From the NCBI GenBank assembly GCA_045579705.1, contig JAZNMP010000004.1, forward strand, positions 101,006 to 165,005: 64,000 bases of DNA. The letters run 5' to 3'. This stretch comes from Lachnocurva sp045579705 (lineage in GTDB: Bacteria > Bacillota > Clostridia > Lachnospirales > Lachnospiraceae). The translations under genes and the position numbers were made by a program. Shown in pieces: positions 52,701-60,078 of this stretch (the stretch's first letter is position 1; each line of letters starts with the position of its first letter). The notes below the pieces were generated by a model. That model searched no databases and had not been told where the DNA came from. It saw nothing but the letters and a program-made list of their open reading frames with translations.

Positions 52701-52750
52701 TGCTCGAACACTTTAGGATCAGCCACGATTCTTTCATCGAAATTAATCAT
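49721..52750 (-). CDS. lacZ: GH2 beta-galactosidase LacZ
   Basis: 1009 residues, matching E. coli-type LacZ. Sugar-binding N-domain, jelly-roll and TIM barrel: FKGVDRHEFGSENGR, acid/base Glu in CILIWSCGNEAFGG (~450), nucleophile Glu in YINCEYTHAMGNSCG (~525), and a C-terminal beta-galactosidase small-chain domain (WYGLGPEETYCDRK). No signal peptide. It is last in an SBP-permease-permease-lacZ operon, 27 nt after the permease. Lactose or other beta-galactosides are likely; together with the GH42 enzyme it gives two distinct beta-galactosidases in the island. Confidence 0.96.
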   Translation of the reverse strand: MINFDERIVADPKVFEQNSLAPHSDHDFFPNEEAYYSGKNPFKVDLNGFWKFSYARNPKAAIADFYEKDYDCHEWDVIRVPAHIQMEGYDTPQYANTQYPWDGHDAIEPGEIPTNFNPTASYVKYFYLPEDWKSNKVFISFQGVESAMALWLNGEYVGYREDSFTPSEFDLTPYLIEGENKLAVRVYKWCAGSWCEDQDFFRFSGIFRDVYLYTIPEIHVRDLSIKTELNDDYTEALLRIALEANGKGIATITLEDEVGEEILSGEADFDGVSEICVPVTEFELWSAEKPNLYTLRINIQNVEGELQEVIYQDVGFRKFELINNVMCINGKRIVFKGVDRHEFGSENGRVISVDDIEKDIITMKRNNINAIRTSHYPNRSEFYKLCDEYGIYVMDEANLETHGTWDMIVSGFRDLDTAVPGNRPEFQDLVIDRAHNMYERDKNHPCILIWSCGNEAFGGVDIYNMSNKFREWDDTRLVHYEGVVNDPRYPETTDIYSTMYAPVAQIKEYLKEHRDKPYINCEYTHAMGNSCGAMHKYTDLTRTEELFQGGFIWDYIDQSLTKKDRYGREYQGYGGDFGDRPCDYNFSGNGIAYGGKDRLPSPKMQEVKYNYRSIDIRVSGTEFEVTNENLFTDTADYECRVLLERNGEFIEEYQMEIGVEAGESGIFSLPFDVPKERDGEYVVTVSFNLAEDCAWAEAGHEVAYGQKVFEQNVFDEEKSDKLRIVEGWHNLGVYGREFEIIFSRIHGGLVSYKYGGEEMLKTIPRPNFWRAMNDNDKGNLLPFRAGQWRNASTFLSIKYEDGRKMSHYEVQTSDDMVKVIYTYHLPVRPATDVKVVYTVLPSGEVKVAAILPKSDEVGELPEFTMMFAMDYDYNNLKWYGLGPEETYCDRKHAKIGLYQNHVIDNLAKYLVPQECGFKEDVRFAEITNDKGHGLRFNVNGLGFSALPNSPDELEAATHQNELPLPLYTFIRVGKQMGIAGDDTWGAKTHPEYMLDNSNEIKLEFSFKGI

Positions 52751-52777
52751 AATCGTTCTCCCTATTTTTCCATTTCA

Positions 52778-53620
52778 TTATTTAACTGATCCGCTGATTC
52801 CCTCTGCAAAACTCTTCTGAAGTACGAAGAAGATAATCATCGTTGGTAATGAGCAGAACAATACGCCCATCATAAGCACGCCATAATCTACCGTATAACC
52901 GCTTGCAAGTGTTGAAATAAGCATTGGCATTGTCTGTGACTCAGTAGAGAACATTACTACCTTAGGCCACATGTATGCATTCCATGCATTCATAAACGCA
53001 ACTACAGCAGCAGCTGCATATGTTGACTTCATAACTGGCATATATATACGGAAAAAGATTCCTAGCTCTGTTAATCCATCTATTCTAGCAGCTTCCATTA
53101 TATCTACTGGGAAGTTTCTAGAATTCTGTCTAAACATCATAATCATAAATGGTGTTGAAATTGCAGGAATTACAAATGCCCATACATTGTTTAGAAGTCC
53201 CCACGCGGACATCATCTTAAACAAAGGAATCATAGTAGCAACCTGAGGAATCATCATCGCCAGGAGCAAGATAGCAAACAATCTATCCTTCCACTTATCA
53301 TGATATAGTTCAAATCCATATCCTGCTAATGAACATACAAACAATACCAGGATTGTCTGCAATGTTGCATAGTAAAATGAATTTCCTAATGCCTTCCACA
53401 ATGGTGTCTGATCTGCAAGTTTCTGGAAATTAGCAAGAGCTTCTGTTCCAAATGTCAGCTTTCCTCGAGCTACATCTACAGTTTTATTAGTAGCTGCAGA
53501 AATCATCCAATAGAACGGAAACACTGAAATAAATGAAACTATAATCAAAAATATATAAGACGGAATTAGTCTTCTCTGAATCGCTGATTTATTTTTCTTT
53601 ACTTTAGTCACGTGTATCAC
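52778..53620 (-). CDS. Sugar ABC transporter permease (MalG/LacG type)
   Basis: 280 residues, six membrane helices (YIFLIIVSFISVFPFYWMIS first). EAA loop DIMEAARIDGLTELGIFFRI (~185). Overlaps the upstream permease gene by 17 nt, so expression is coupled. Forms the inner-membrane channel with the MalF-type partner; the ATPase must come from elsewhere (msmX-type gene at 26842). Confidence 0.92.
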   Translation of the reverse strand: MIHVTKVKKNKSAIQRRLIPSYIFLIIVSFISVFPFYWMISAATNKTVDVARGKLTFGTEALANFQKLADQTPLWKALGNSFYYATLQTILVLFVCSLAGYGFELYHDKWKDRLFAILLLAMMIPQVATMIPLFKMMSAWGLLNNVWAFVIPAISTPFMIMMFRQNSRNFPVDIMEAARIDGLTELGIFFRIYMPVMKSTYAAAAVVAFMNAWNAYMWPKVVMFSTESQTMPMLISTLASGYTVDYGVLMMGVLFCSLPTMIIFFVLQKSFAEGISGSVK

Positions 53621-54503
53621 CTACTTTCAGGTTGATGAAAGCCAATATTCCAACCAGAACAAATACGAAGAATGACATCGCAGACGCATATCCAAAGTTT
53701 GGTACGCTAGTTCCTGAGAAGGAATTATTGTAAATATAATGTGACATTGTGATGGATGTATTTGCAGGTCCACCGTTTGTCAGGTTTACAGATTCATCAA
53801 AGAGCTGTAATGTTCCGTTTATTGACATGATAAAAGTCATGATAATAGTCGGTCTTAAAAGTGGAACAGTAATATGCCAGAAAGTCTTCCAACCATTTGC
53901 TCCATCTATTTTTGCTGCTTCATATACTGAATACTCAATATTCTGAAGACCAGCCAAATAGAATACCATGTTATATCCTGTCCATCTCCATAGCAAAGCG
54001 AGAATAATAATAATCTTTGCTGACCATGGATCACCTAGGAAATTATAATAATCTTTAAATATACCTAGCTTTATAAAGATTTCGTTTATCAAACCTCTAG
54101 TCGCAAATAATGATTTAAAGATCAATGAATATGAAACCAATGATGTTGCACATGGCAGGAATACCATAGTTCTAAACAATCCTCGGAACTTCAAATCCTT
54201 GTTATTAAGAATCTGAGCCAACAGTATTGCTAAGATTAACATTATTGGAACCTGAATTATCAGGTAGAAGAAGGTATTTCCTACTGACTGCTTAAAAATC
54301 TTGTCAGATAGCATTCTTGTGTAATTGAAAAAAGGAATAGTTGTAAAATGCATATTTTTTCCTACGCCTGTTTTCAATGACATCATAAACGCCTGGAACA
54401 TTGGATAGAAATTCATAACGAATATCAATAATGCTGCAGGTGCCAAGAAAAACCATCCTGCCATTTGTTGTTTTTTCTGGACGTTGATTCCCTGTTTAAT
54501 CAC
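53604..54503 (-). CDS. Sugar ABC transporter permease (MalF/LacF type)
   Basis: 299 residues, six helices (GWFFLAPAALLIFVMNFYPM first). EAA loop YEAAKIDGANGWKTFWHITV (~195). LacF/UgpA-like CUT1 permease. It follows the binding-protein gene after a 101-nt gap holding a hairpin that probably lowers permease expression relative to the lipoprotein. AAAGGGGAG lies before the ATG. Confidence 0.92.
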   Translation of the reverse strand: MIKQGINVQKKQQMAGWFFLAPAALLIFVMNFYPMFQAFMMSLKTGVGKNMHFTTIPFFNYTRMLSDKIFKQSVGNTFFYLIIQVPIMLILAILLAQILNNKDLKFRGLFRTMVFLPCATSLVSYSLIFKSLFATRGLINEIFIKLGIFKDYYNFLGDPWSAKIIIILALLWRWTGYNMVFYLAGLQNIEYSVYEAAKIDGANGWKTFWHITVPLLRPTIIMTFIMSINGTLQLFDESVNLTNGGPANTSITMSHYIYNNSFSGTSVPNFGYASAMSFFVFVLVGILAFINLKVGDTRD

Positions 54504-54532
54504 TGTTACTCTCCCCTTTCAATCGGGTTCCC

Positions 54533-54567
54533 AAAAAATAAGGGAGGCCTGTTTACTGACCTCCCTT
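54533..54567 (-). terminator. Intercistronic hairpin between binding protein and permeases
   Basis: Minus strand AAGGGAGG (54567-54560) pairs with CCTCCCTT (54547-54540), followed by A and TTTTTT (to 54533). It is terminator-like but inside the operon, consistent with partial attenuation or 3' end protection of the binding-protein mRNA. Confidence 0.72.
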
Positions 54568-54604
54568 GAAATTACTCTTTAATTACAAGTTATAGATCAC
54601 TTAA

Positions 54605-55996
54605 TTACTGAGCATCTGCTTCAATCTTTGAGTTTGTTGTCTCTTCAGCTTCCTTAAGTGCATCTTTGATACTTGGTCTAGCTTTCTTGTCCTTCTGTGT
54701 AAGATTTGTAATAGCTGTATTTACGTTAGTTCTAAGTTCATAGTGATAATCACTCTGCTCTACAGATTTTACATGTGTGCCGTATTCTACGATTGTCTGG
54801 TAGATTGGCTGATTCTCAAAGAATTCAATTCCTTTTGAGTAAACTTCTGACTTACCAGCAGGTGCATATGTTGAAATTACGCCACCTTCTGTAAGAGCTT
54901 CGTCATATGTTGCTGTAGCGCCTTCTCCACCACCAAATGTGTAGTGAAGGAAGTCTTTTGCTAATTCAGCTTTCTTGCCTTTGCAAGCTGCTGTGATGTA
55001 AAGTGATGAACCACCGTTTGAAGCGTATCCTTCTTCACCGCTGAGTGTTGGCATTGTTGTAATTGCCCACTTACCGCTGTTTTCTTTAACTTTCTGCATT
55101 GTAGGAATAATCCAGTTACCATTCATAACGCCAGCAACCTGATCTCCCTGGATTGACTGATCTGTGTAATCTGACCAGCTATTGCAAAGAAGTAAGCTTC
55201 CGTTATCTTTAGCTTTCTGAAGAACTTCAAAGATCTTTGCGATCTTCTCATCCTTTGTAAGTGCAGCTTTGCCATCTTTAAACTGAGAAACACCTTCTGC
55301 CTGAAGCATCATATATGGAAGATCGTTTCCACTGTTGTCCATTGAAAGGAGGTATTTACCTGTCTTGTCATGAACAGTTTTACCGATTTCAAGCCATTTA
55401 TCCCAAGTAATACCTGTTACATCGTCCATTGTATATCCGCATTCCTGAAGGATATCTGTACGATAAGCAAAGATTACAGCACCATTATCTACTGGATATC
55501 CATAGTGCTTACCCTTGATTGTTGAATAAGAAAGCTTCTCCTGTGAAAAATCATTCCATTCAGCATCCTTGTCACTAAGTGATGTCCATACGTCTGGATA
55601 CTGTGTGTAATAATTGTGAATACCATGATCCTGGAAAAGTGTGATGTCTGGAAGTGATGAATAATCACCAGCGTTTCCAGCCAAGATGATTCTGTTCTGA
55701 ACTTCTGTAGAATCTGCTGTTTCTACGATGTTAAGCTTAAAGTCAGGATTTTTCTTCTGATAAGCTTTTTCTGCTGCTTTAAGAGCTGGAATATTAAATC
55801 CTGCATCCCATGCATAAACAGAAAGCTCATTCTCACCTTCCTTTGAAGCATCAACGGCTTTAGCTGTAGGATTTGATTCCTTCTTTGCACTATCGCTAGC
55901 TGAGTCTCCTGAACCCTTTCCTGATGAACCGCATCCTACCAATGCTGTAGCAGTTAGCGCACCTGCCATCATCAGTGATACCATTTTTTTCTTCAT
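54605..55996 (-). CDS. Extracellular sugar-binding lipoprotein (SBP type, lactose/beta-galactoside-like)
   Basis: 463 residues from ATG 55996, with AGGAGGG 6 nt upstream; longer in-frame starts up to 56053 would hide the signal peptide. Lipoprotein signal KKKMVSLMMAGALTATALVG then Cys (~22), Gly/Ser linker, then an SBP domain (ENELSVYAWDAGFNIPALKA at ~53). It should bind the sugar outside and deliver it to the two permeases. First gene of the lacZ operon, divergent from the AraC-type regulator. Confidence 0.9.
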   Translation of the reverse strand: MKKKMVSLMMAGALTATALVGCGSSGKGSGDSASDSAKKESNPTAKAVDASKEGENELSVYAWDAGFNIPALKAAEKAYQKKNPDFKLNIVETADSTEVQNRIILAGNAGDYSSLPDITLFQDHGIHNYYTQYPDVWTSLSDKDAEWNDFSQEKLSYSTIKGKHYGYPVDNGAVIFAYRTDILQECGYTMDDVTGITWDKWLEIGKTVHDKTGKYLLSMDNSGNDLPYMMLQAEGVSQFKDGKAALTKDEKIAKIFEVLQKAKDNGSLLLCNSWSDYTDQSIQGDQVAGVMNGNWIIPTMQKVKENSGKWAITTMPTLSGEEGYASNGGSSLYITAACKGKKAELAKDFLHYTFGGGEGATATYDEALTEGGVISTYAPAGKSEVYSKGIEFFENQPIYQTIVEYGTHVKSVEQSDYHYELRTNVNTAITNLTQKDKKARPSIKDALKEAEETTNSKIEADAQ

Positions 55997-56079
55997 TACT
56001 AACCCTCCTAATTTTTGGAAATTGGATTTTTGTAGCATTTTGTACAAATCCAACTCCGCTTAACAATGAATATATGTAT

Positions 56080-56102
56080 ATTATAACCACGAAACATTTC
56101 GT
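56080..56102 (-). promoter_or_regulatory. lacZ-operon promoter with overlapping 14-bp palindrome
   Basis: Minus strand -10 TATAAT (56085-56080). ACGAAACATTTCGT (56089-56102) is a perfect inverted repeat (arms of 6, 2-nt centre) covering the spacer where RNA polymerase would bind. It is a candidate operator; no -35 consensus is present, so an activator may also be needed. Confidence 0.5.
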
Positions 56103-56227
56103 AAGTATATTAATAAAGATTATAATTTTTGCAATTTTGATTGTTTAATCTGACAATTAATTATCATAATTCTTTTATCGTTCTATTTATACAAAAAACG
56201 CTTATGATTTTTTGCAAAAATGACTAA

Positions 56228-56255
56228 TTGATTCTAATACCACAGAAGGTATAAT
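56228..56255 (+). promoter_or_regulatory. Promoter of the AraC-type regulator gene
   Basis: -35 TTGATT (56228-56233), 16-nt spacer, -10 TATAAT (56250-56255). Start codon at 56294. Confidence 0.6.
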
Positions 56256-56293
56256 TAATTAGTAAGTTTTTTTTGCATAAAAGGGAAGAAAAA

Positions 56294-57232
56294 ATGGCAA
56301 AAACAAAGGGACGTATACAATTTAGATATTACACAATTCCCGTTGATGAGTATGTTATGGCCAAACTCGGCAAGGGCTGGGAACAGGAATACGGGCTCGG
56401 ATACGGAGAAATGCAGCATTTTCACAACTACCTAGAGGTCGGCATCTGCTATAACGGCAAAGGTCGCCTTATCATCGAAGACAAAACATACCGCTACGAA
56501 GGTGGTATGATTTCTATTATTCCTGCAAATATTCCTCACACAACTATTTCTGACCCAGGTCATATATGCAAATGGGAGTATCTATTCATCGATTTAGATG
56601 AATATATTAAGGCCGAGCTTAAGACTTCTAGAATCGCATCTGATGAAGCTATTAGAATAGTTAACAAAAAGGGGTTATTCTTCAAAGAAACAGATTATCC
56701 AGATATTTCCAGGGTTATTCATAACATTGTAGAAGAATGTCGACAGGAAAAACCTTTTTACAAGGATGTCCTTAAAGGATATTTAGCAGCGCTTGTATTT
56801 GAAATCATTCGTGCTGATGGATCTAGGGTTACAACAGACAGAACGCCAAACCTTAATAATCAGTATATAAAAATCGCCGTTTCCTATGTAAAGACGCATT
56901 TTTCAAACGAAATAAAGATCTCCGAAATGGCTTCAATGTGTGGATTAAGCGAATCACATTTTAGAAAAGTCTTTGAAGAATGTATGAACATGAAGCCAAA
57001 CGATTATATCAACTCCATACGTATTATGGAAGCATGTCGCCTACTTAAGAGAGAAGACATTTCTATGGAAGAATTAGGTCTTAAAGTCGGATATCAGACA
57101 CCATCTACATTTAACCGAAATTTCCGCAAGATTACAGGCAAAACTCCATATCAGTGGAAAACCGCTGAATGCTCAAACAACACCTACCTTTCTGACTTCT
57201 ATGTAAGTGCTGAAAAAGGATGGGAAGCATAA
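56294..57232 (+). CDS. AraC-family transcriptional regulator with cupin sensor
   Basis: 312 residues from ATG 56294 (AAGGGAAG ahead; TTG 56273 is an in-frame but poor alternative). N-terminal cupin domain: HFHNYLEVGICYNGKGRLII (~35) and GGMISIIPANIPHTTIS. C-terminal tandem HTH: KISEMASMCGLSESHFRKVF (~215) and MEELGLKVGYQTPSTFNRNF (~263). One-component sugar-responsive activator of the divergent binding protein/permease/lacZ operon, by position. The closing perfect hairpin separates it from rpsR. Confidence 0.92.
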   Translation: MAKTKGRIQFRYYTIPVDEYVMAKLGKGWEQEYGLGYGEMQHFHNYLEVGICYNGKGRLIIEDKTYRYEGGMISIIPANIPHTTISDPGHICKWEYLFIDLDEYIKAELKTSRIASDEAIRIVNKKGLFFKETDYPDISRVIHNIVEECRQEKPFYKDVLKGYLAALVFEIIRADGSRVTTDRTPNLNNQYIKIAVSYVKTHFSNEIKISEMASMCGLSESHFRKVFEECMNMKPNDYINSIRIMEACRLLKREDISMEELGLKVGYQTPSTFNRNFRKITGKTPYQWKTAECSNNTYLSDFYVSAEKGWEA

Positions 57233-57235
57233 TAA

Positions 57236-57273
57236 AAAAGGCACTATTTGGATTTCTCCAAATAGTGCCTTTT
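57236..57273. terminator. Bidirectional terminator between the AraC-type gene and rpsR
   Basis: A 17-bp perfect stem (57236-57252 with 57257-57273), TTTC loop, A and T runs on the two sides. Confidence 0.92.
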
Positions 57274-57287
57274 AAATATCAACTGAA

Positions 57288-57545
57288 TTATTCAGCTACA
57301 TAAGGCATAAGTGCCAAATGACGTGAACGCTTGATAGCTGATGTAAGTGCTCTCTGGTGCTTTGCGCATGTACCAGTGATTCTTCTAGGAAGGATCTTTC
57401 CTCTCTCAGAAACATACTTCTTAAGAGTAGCAACATCCTTGTAGTTGATTACTGTATCTTTTCCACAGAATACGCAGACCTTTCTTCTACGTCTCATAGG
57501 ACGTCTTCTGCTAGGTCTCTCTGTGCGCTCTTCATTGTTTGCCAT
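57288..57545 (-). CDS. rpsR: 30S ribosomal protein S18
   Basis: 85 residues; core CVFCGKDTVINYKDVATLKK and ILPRRITGTCAKHQRAL. The CxxC plus C..H set is the zinc-binding (C+) form of S18. Arg-rich N-terminus. Last gene of rpsF-ssb-rpsR; the usual downstream neighbours gdpP-rplI-dnaB are 30 kb away behind the sugar island. Confidence 0.97.
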   Translation of the reverse strand: MANNEERTERPSRRRPMRRRRKVCVFCGKDTVINYKDVATLKKYVSERGKILPRRITGTCAKHQRALTSAIKRSRHLALMPYVAE

Positions 57546-57565
57546 GAGTATACCTCCTGTCTTAC

Positions 57566-58021
57566 TTAGCCAAATGGAAGTTCATCAACGATTCCATCTG
57601 GGATGCTCATAAAACCATCTCCGGCATCACCTGTAGGTGCCTGTGCAGCAGGTGCTGGTGCAGCGTCTCCTACTGGTATGCTGTCTGTATTGCTCTGAGA
57701 AGCATTCTTTGACTCGGCGAACTCAATATTGTTGGCAATGATCTGCATTCCATAGACCTTCTGTCCATCTTTATTTGTATAATTATCGTTTCTAAGTTCA
57801 CCATCTAAAAGGATCTTAGTACCTTTTTTTAGATATTTCTCAGCGAATTCTCCAAGACGTCCAAATGCAGTGATGTTAAAGAAATCAGCAGTAGGTTCTC
57901 CCTCACGTTTGAATCTACGATCTACGGCGATAGAAAATCTCGCAACTGCTGTATTATTAGCTCCACCATATCGAACTTCTGGATCTCGGGTTAGTCTGCC
58001 CATAAGAATGATTTTATTCAT
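57566..58021 (-). CDS. ssb: Single-stranded DNA-binding protein
   Basis: 151 residues. OB fold (NKIILMGRLTRDPEVRYGG; FFNITAFGRLGEFAEKYLKK), a disordered Ala/Pro linker (~112-138), and an acidic tail ending DELPFG, a variant of the DDDIPF protein-interaction tip. It lies between rpsF and rpsR in the conserved order, 20-21 nt from each. Confidence 0.97.
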   Translation of the reverse strand: MNKIILMGRLTRDPEVRYGGANNTAVARFSIAVDRRFKREGEPTADFFNITAFGRLGEFAEKYLKKGTKILLDGELRNDNYTNKDGQKVYGMQIIANNIEFAESKNASQSNTDSIPVGDAAPAPAAQAPTGDAGDGFMSIPDGIVDELPFG

Positions 58022-58042
58022 AAGTTTCTTTCCTTCCTGATC

Positions 58043-58333
58043 TTATGCCTCGTCAGCGCGAACACATAAGAAACGAAGTACGTTGTCCATGATACGAATT
58101 TCAGATTCAACCTGGCTAGGAACATTTCCTTCAGCGTCGAAATGAATGAAATAGTAGTATCCTTCACTCATCTTCTGGATCTCGTAAGCAAGCTTTTTCT
58201 TTCCAGCTTCCTCGACGTCAGAAACAACTCCGCCGTAACGAGCAACATATTCTTTTGCTTTTTCTACAACGGCTGTTCTCGCATCGTCTTCGATCTTGGC
58301 ATTCACAACGAGTGCTAATTCATACTTGTTCAT
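58043..58333 (-). CDS. rpsF: 30S ribosomal protein S6
   Basis: 96 residues, family size. Starts NKYELALVVNAKIEDDARTA and ends with IMDNVLRFLCVRADE; the central KKLAYEIQKMSEGYYYFIHF is the S18-contacting sheet. First gene of rpsF-ssb-rpsR with its own promoter (58415-58443). AGAAGGAGG before the ATG. Confidence 0.97.
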   Translation of the reverse strand: MNKYELALVVNAKIEDDARTAVVEKAKEYVARYGGVVSDVEEAGKKKLAYEIQKMSEGYYYFIHFDAEGNVPSQVESEIRIMDNVLRFLCVRADEA

Positions 58334-58359
58334 GCGATTTACCTCCTTCTGGTCTCAGG

Positions 58360-58384
58360 CCTTCCCTTACTATCAATGGGAAAG
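58360..58384 (-). promoter_or_regulatory. Hairpin in the rpsF leader
   Basis: Minus strand CTTTCCC (58384-58378) pairs with GGGAAGG (58366-58360; one G-U), 11-nt loop, in the roughly 75-nt leader. Leaders of rpsF often carry the S6:S18 autoregulatory motif; the position fits, but I cannot see its conserved internal CCG loop. Confidence 0.35.
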
Positions 58385-58414
58385 CAAGGAATTTATCATA
58401 TACCACAGTGGACT

Positions 58415-58443
58415 ATATTACCATGTCTTTCCTTCAATTTCAA
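58415..58443 (-). promoter_or_regulatory. Promoter of rpsF-ssb-rpsR
   Basis: Minus strand: -35 TTGAAA (58443-58438), 17-nt spacer, -10 TAATAT (58420-58415). Confidence 0.65.
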
Positions 58444-58472
58444 GATTATATTTGAAAATCATCTGAATATTT

Positions 58473-59207
58473 TTATACAACTATTCTATCCAAAGTCTCA
58501 CCTATCGGCTCATTTATTATCAAATCCGCCATGGTGTCCCGAGTAGTAGCCGATTTATTAATCAAAACCATATGCTTTCCTCTGAAGTAATCGAGGAATC
58601 CTGCTGCCGGATATACTGTGAGAGAAGTACCACCCACAATCAACAAATCTGCCTGACTAATCGCCATCATACTTTTTGTAATGGTCTCATTATCTAAGCC
58701 TTCCTCATATAGAACTACGTCCGGTTTAATATCTCCTCCGCAAGTATCGCATTTAGGTACCCCATCATTATGAGAAAGCATATATTCTCCATCGAAAAAC
58801 TTATGACATTTCTCACAATAGTTTCTATGTACGCTGCCGTGTAATTCATATACTTCCTTACTACCGGCTAACTGATGAAGACCGTCTATATTCTGGGTAA
58901 TAACAGCGTTCAGCTTTCCTTTTTTCTCCATCTCAGCGAGCTTATAATGTGCCTTGTTAGGTTTGATACCTGACACTAGGAGCTTATCAAAGTAATAACG
59001 ATAGAACTCTTTCTTATTATCCAAATAAAAAGTATGGCTCAATATCTGTTCCGGAGGAAACTTATATTTCTGATTATATAAACCGTCTACACTTCTGAAA
59101 TCCGGAACTCCACTCTCTGTTGACACGCCCGCGCCTCCAAAGAATACAATATTCTCCGCTTCATCTACATATTTCTGTAGGACTTTTACCTGTTCTTCGA
59201 TTGTCAT
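58473..59207 (-). CDS. cobB: NAD-dependent protein deacetylase (sirtuin, CobB type)
   Basis: 244 residues. NAD-binding GGAGVSTESGVPDFRS (~24-39), catalytic TQNIDGLHQLAG with ELHGSVHRNYC (His ~120), and a zinc module with two CxxC pairs (YCEKCHKFF, KCDTCGGD). It removes acyl groups from lysines, releasing nicotinamide and O-acetyl-ADP-ribose. It lies 15 nt after rsmI on the same strand and ends the ricT-trmN6-rsmI run. Confidence 0.94.
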   Translation of the reverse strand: MTIEEQVKVLQKYVDEAENIVFFGGAGVSTESGVPDFRSVDGLYNQKYKFPPEQILSHTFYLDNKKEFYRYYFDKLLVSGIKPNKAHYKLAEMEKKGKLNAVITQNIDGLHQLAGSKEVYELHGSVHRNYCEKCHKFFDGEYMLSHNDGVPKCDTCGGDIKPDVVLYEEGLDNETITKSMMAISQADLLIVGGTSLTVYPAAGFLDYFRGKHMVLINKSATTRDTMADLIINEPIGETLDRIVV

Positions 59208-59222
59208 TTCAACACCTTCCCT

Positions 59223-60068
59223 CTATTTAATAAGGGCATTATATACATCTCTCTTCTGGATTCCTCTGTCTTTAGCCACTTTTTTCATGGCATCTTTCTT
59301 TGTAATTCCCTGATTCATATAGAAATCCATATGCTCTTCGAGAGACATTTCCTCCCACTTTGCCCTCTGTTCCTGTTCTATTTCTTCCTTAGAACGACCT
59401 TCTATTACGATTGCATACTCACCACGTGGCTCATGCTCTTCGTAATAGTTCATCGCCTCAGAGATTTTAAAGCGTAGGACCTCTTCATGTAGCTTTGTAA
59501 GCTCTCGAACCAATGCGATATTTCTATCTCCTAATCTCTCAAACAGTTCCTTTAAAGTTTTCTTCAGATGATGCGGAGCCTCGTACATTATGATAGTTCT
59601 CGTTTCCTGCTCCATCTCCTTCAGAACTCTGTCATGTTCTTTCTTATCTTTTGGTAAAAAAGCTTCAAACGCCAATCTCCTGCATGGAAATCCCGAGATA
59701 ATCGCTGCATTTACAAACGCTGCAGGTCCTGGGATAGTTGTTACTTGAATTCCATGAGTTATGCACATTCTTACGAGTTCTTCACCGGGATCTGAAATAC
59801 CAGGTGTTCCAGCATCTGTTATCAATGCCACATTTTTTCCATTCTGCATAGCTCTAACAAGTTCCTGACCTTTATCGATCTTATTGAACTCATGATAGCT
59901 TGTCATCTCAGTCTTAATATCAAAGTGATTTAGCAATTTTATAGAGTTTCTGGTATCTTCTGCAGCAATCAAATCCGCTTCTTTCAACGTTCTGATTGCA
60001 CGCATGCTCATATCTTCCAGATTTCCTATCGGTGTGGCCACCAAACTTAAACTTCCTGATTCTGACAT
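59223..60068 (-). CDS. rsmI: 16S rRNA (cytidine(1402)-2'-O)-methyltransferase RsmI
   Basis: 281 residues, SAM-dependent tetrapyrrole-methylase fold. LSLVATPIGNLEDMSMRAI at the N-terminus, AEDTRNSIKLLNHF, and ALITDAGTPGISDPG (~82) are diagnostic. Methylates C1402 in the decoding centre. The C-terminus ends in a Lys-rich helix. Equivalent to yabC in the B. subtilis block. Confidence 0.96.
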   Translation of the reverse strand: MSESGSLSLVATPIGNLEDMSMRAIRTLKEADLIAAEDTRNSIKLLNHFDIKTEMTSYHEFNKIDKGQELVRAMQNGKNVALITDAGTPGISDPGEELVRMCITHGIQVTTIPGPAAFVNAAIISGFPCRRLAFEAFLPKDKKEHDRVLKEMEQETRTIIMYEAPHHLKKTLKELFERLGDRNIALVRELTKLHEEVLRFKISEAMNYYEEHEPRGEYAIVIEGRSKEEIEQEQRAKWEEMSLEEHMDFYMNQGITKKDAMKKVAKDRGIQKRDVYNALIK

Positions 60069-60078
60069 TTATAAGCTC

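Noticed and set aside
56193..56206. CcpA cre-like sequence (AAAAACGCTTATG) near the AraC/lipoprotein intergenic region
   Set aside because: It lacks the conserved TG and the symmetric right half of cre, so the match is too weak.
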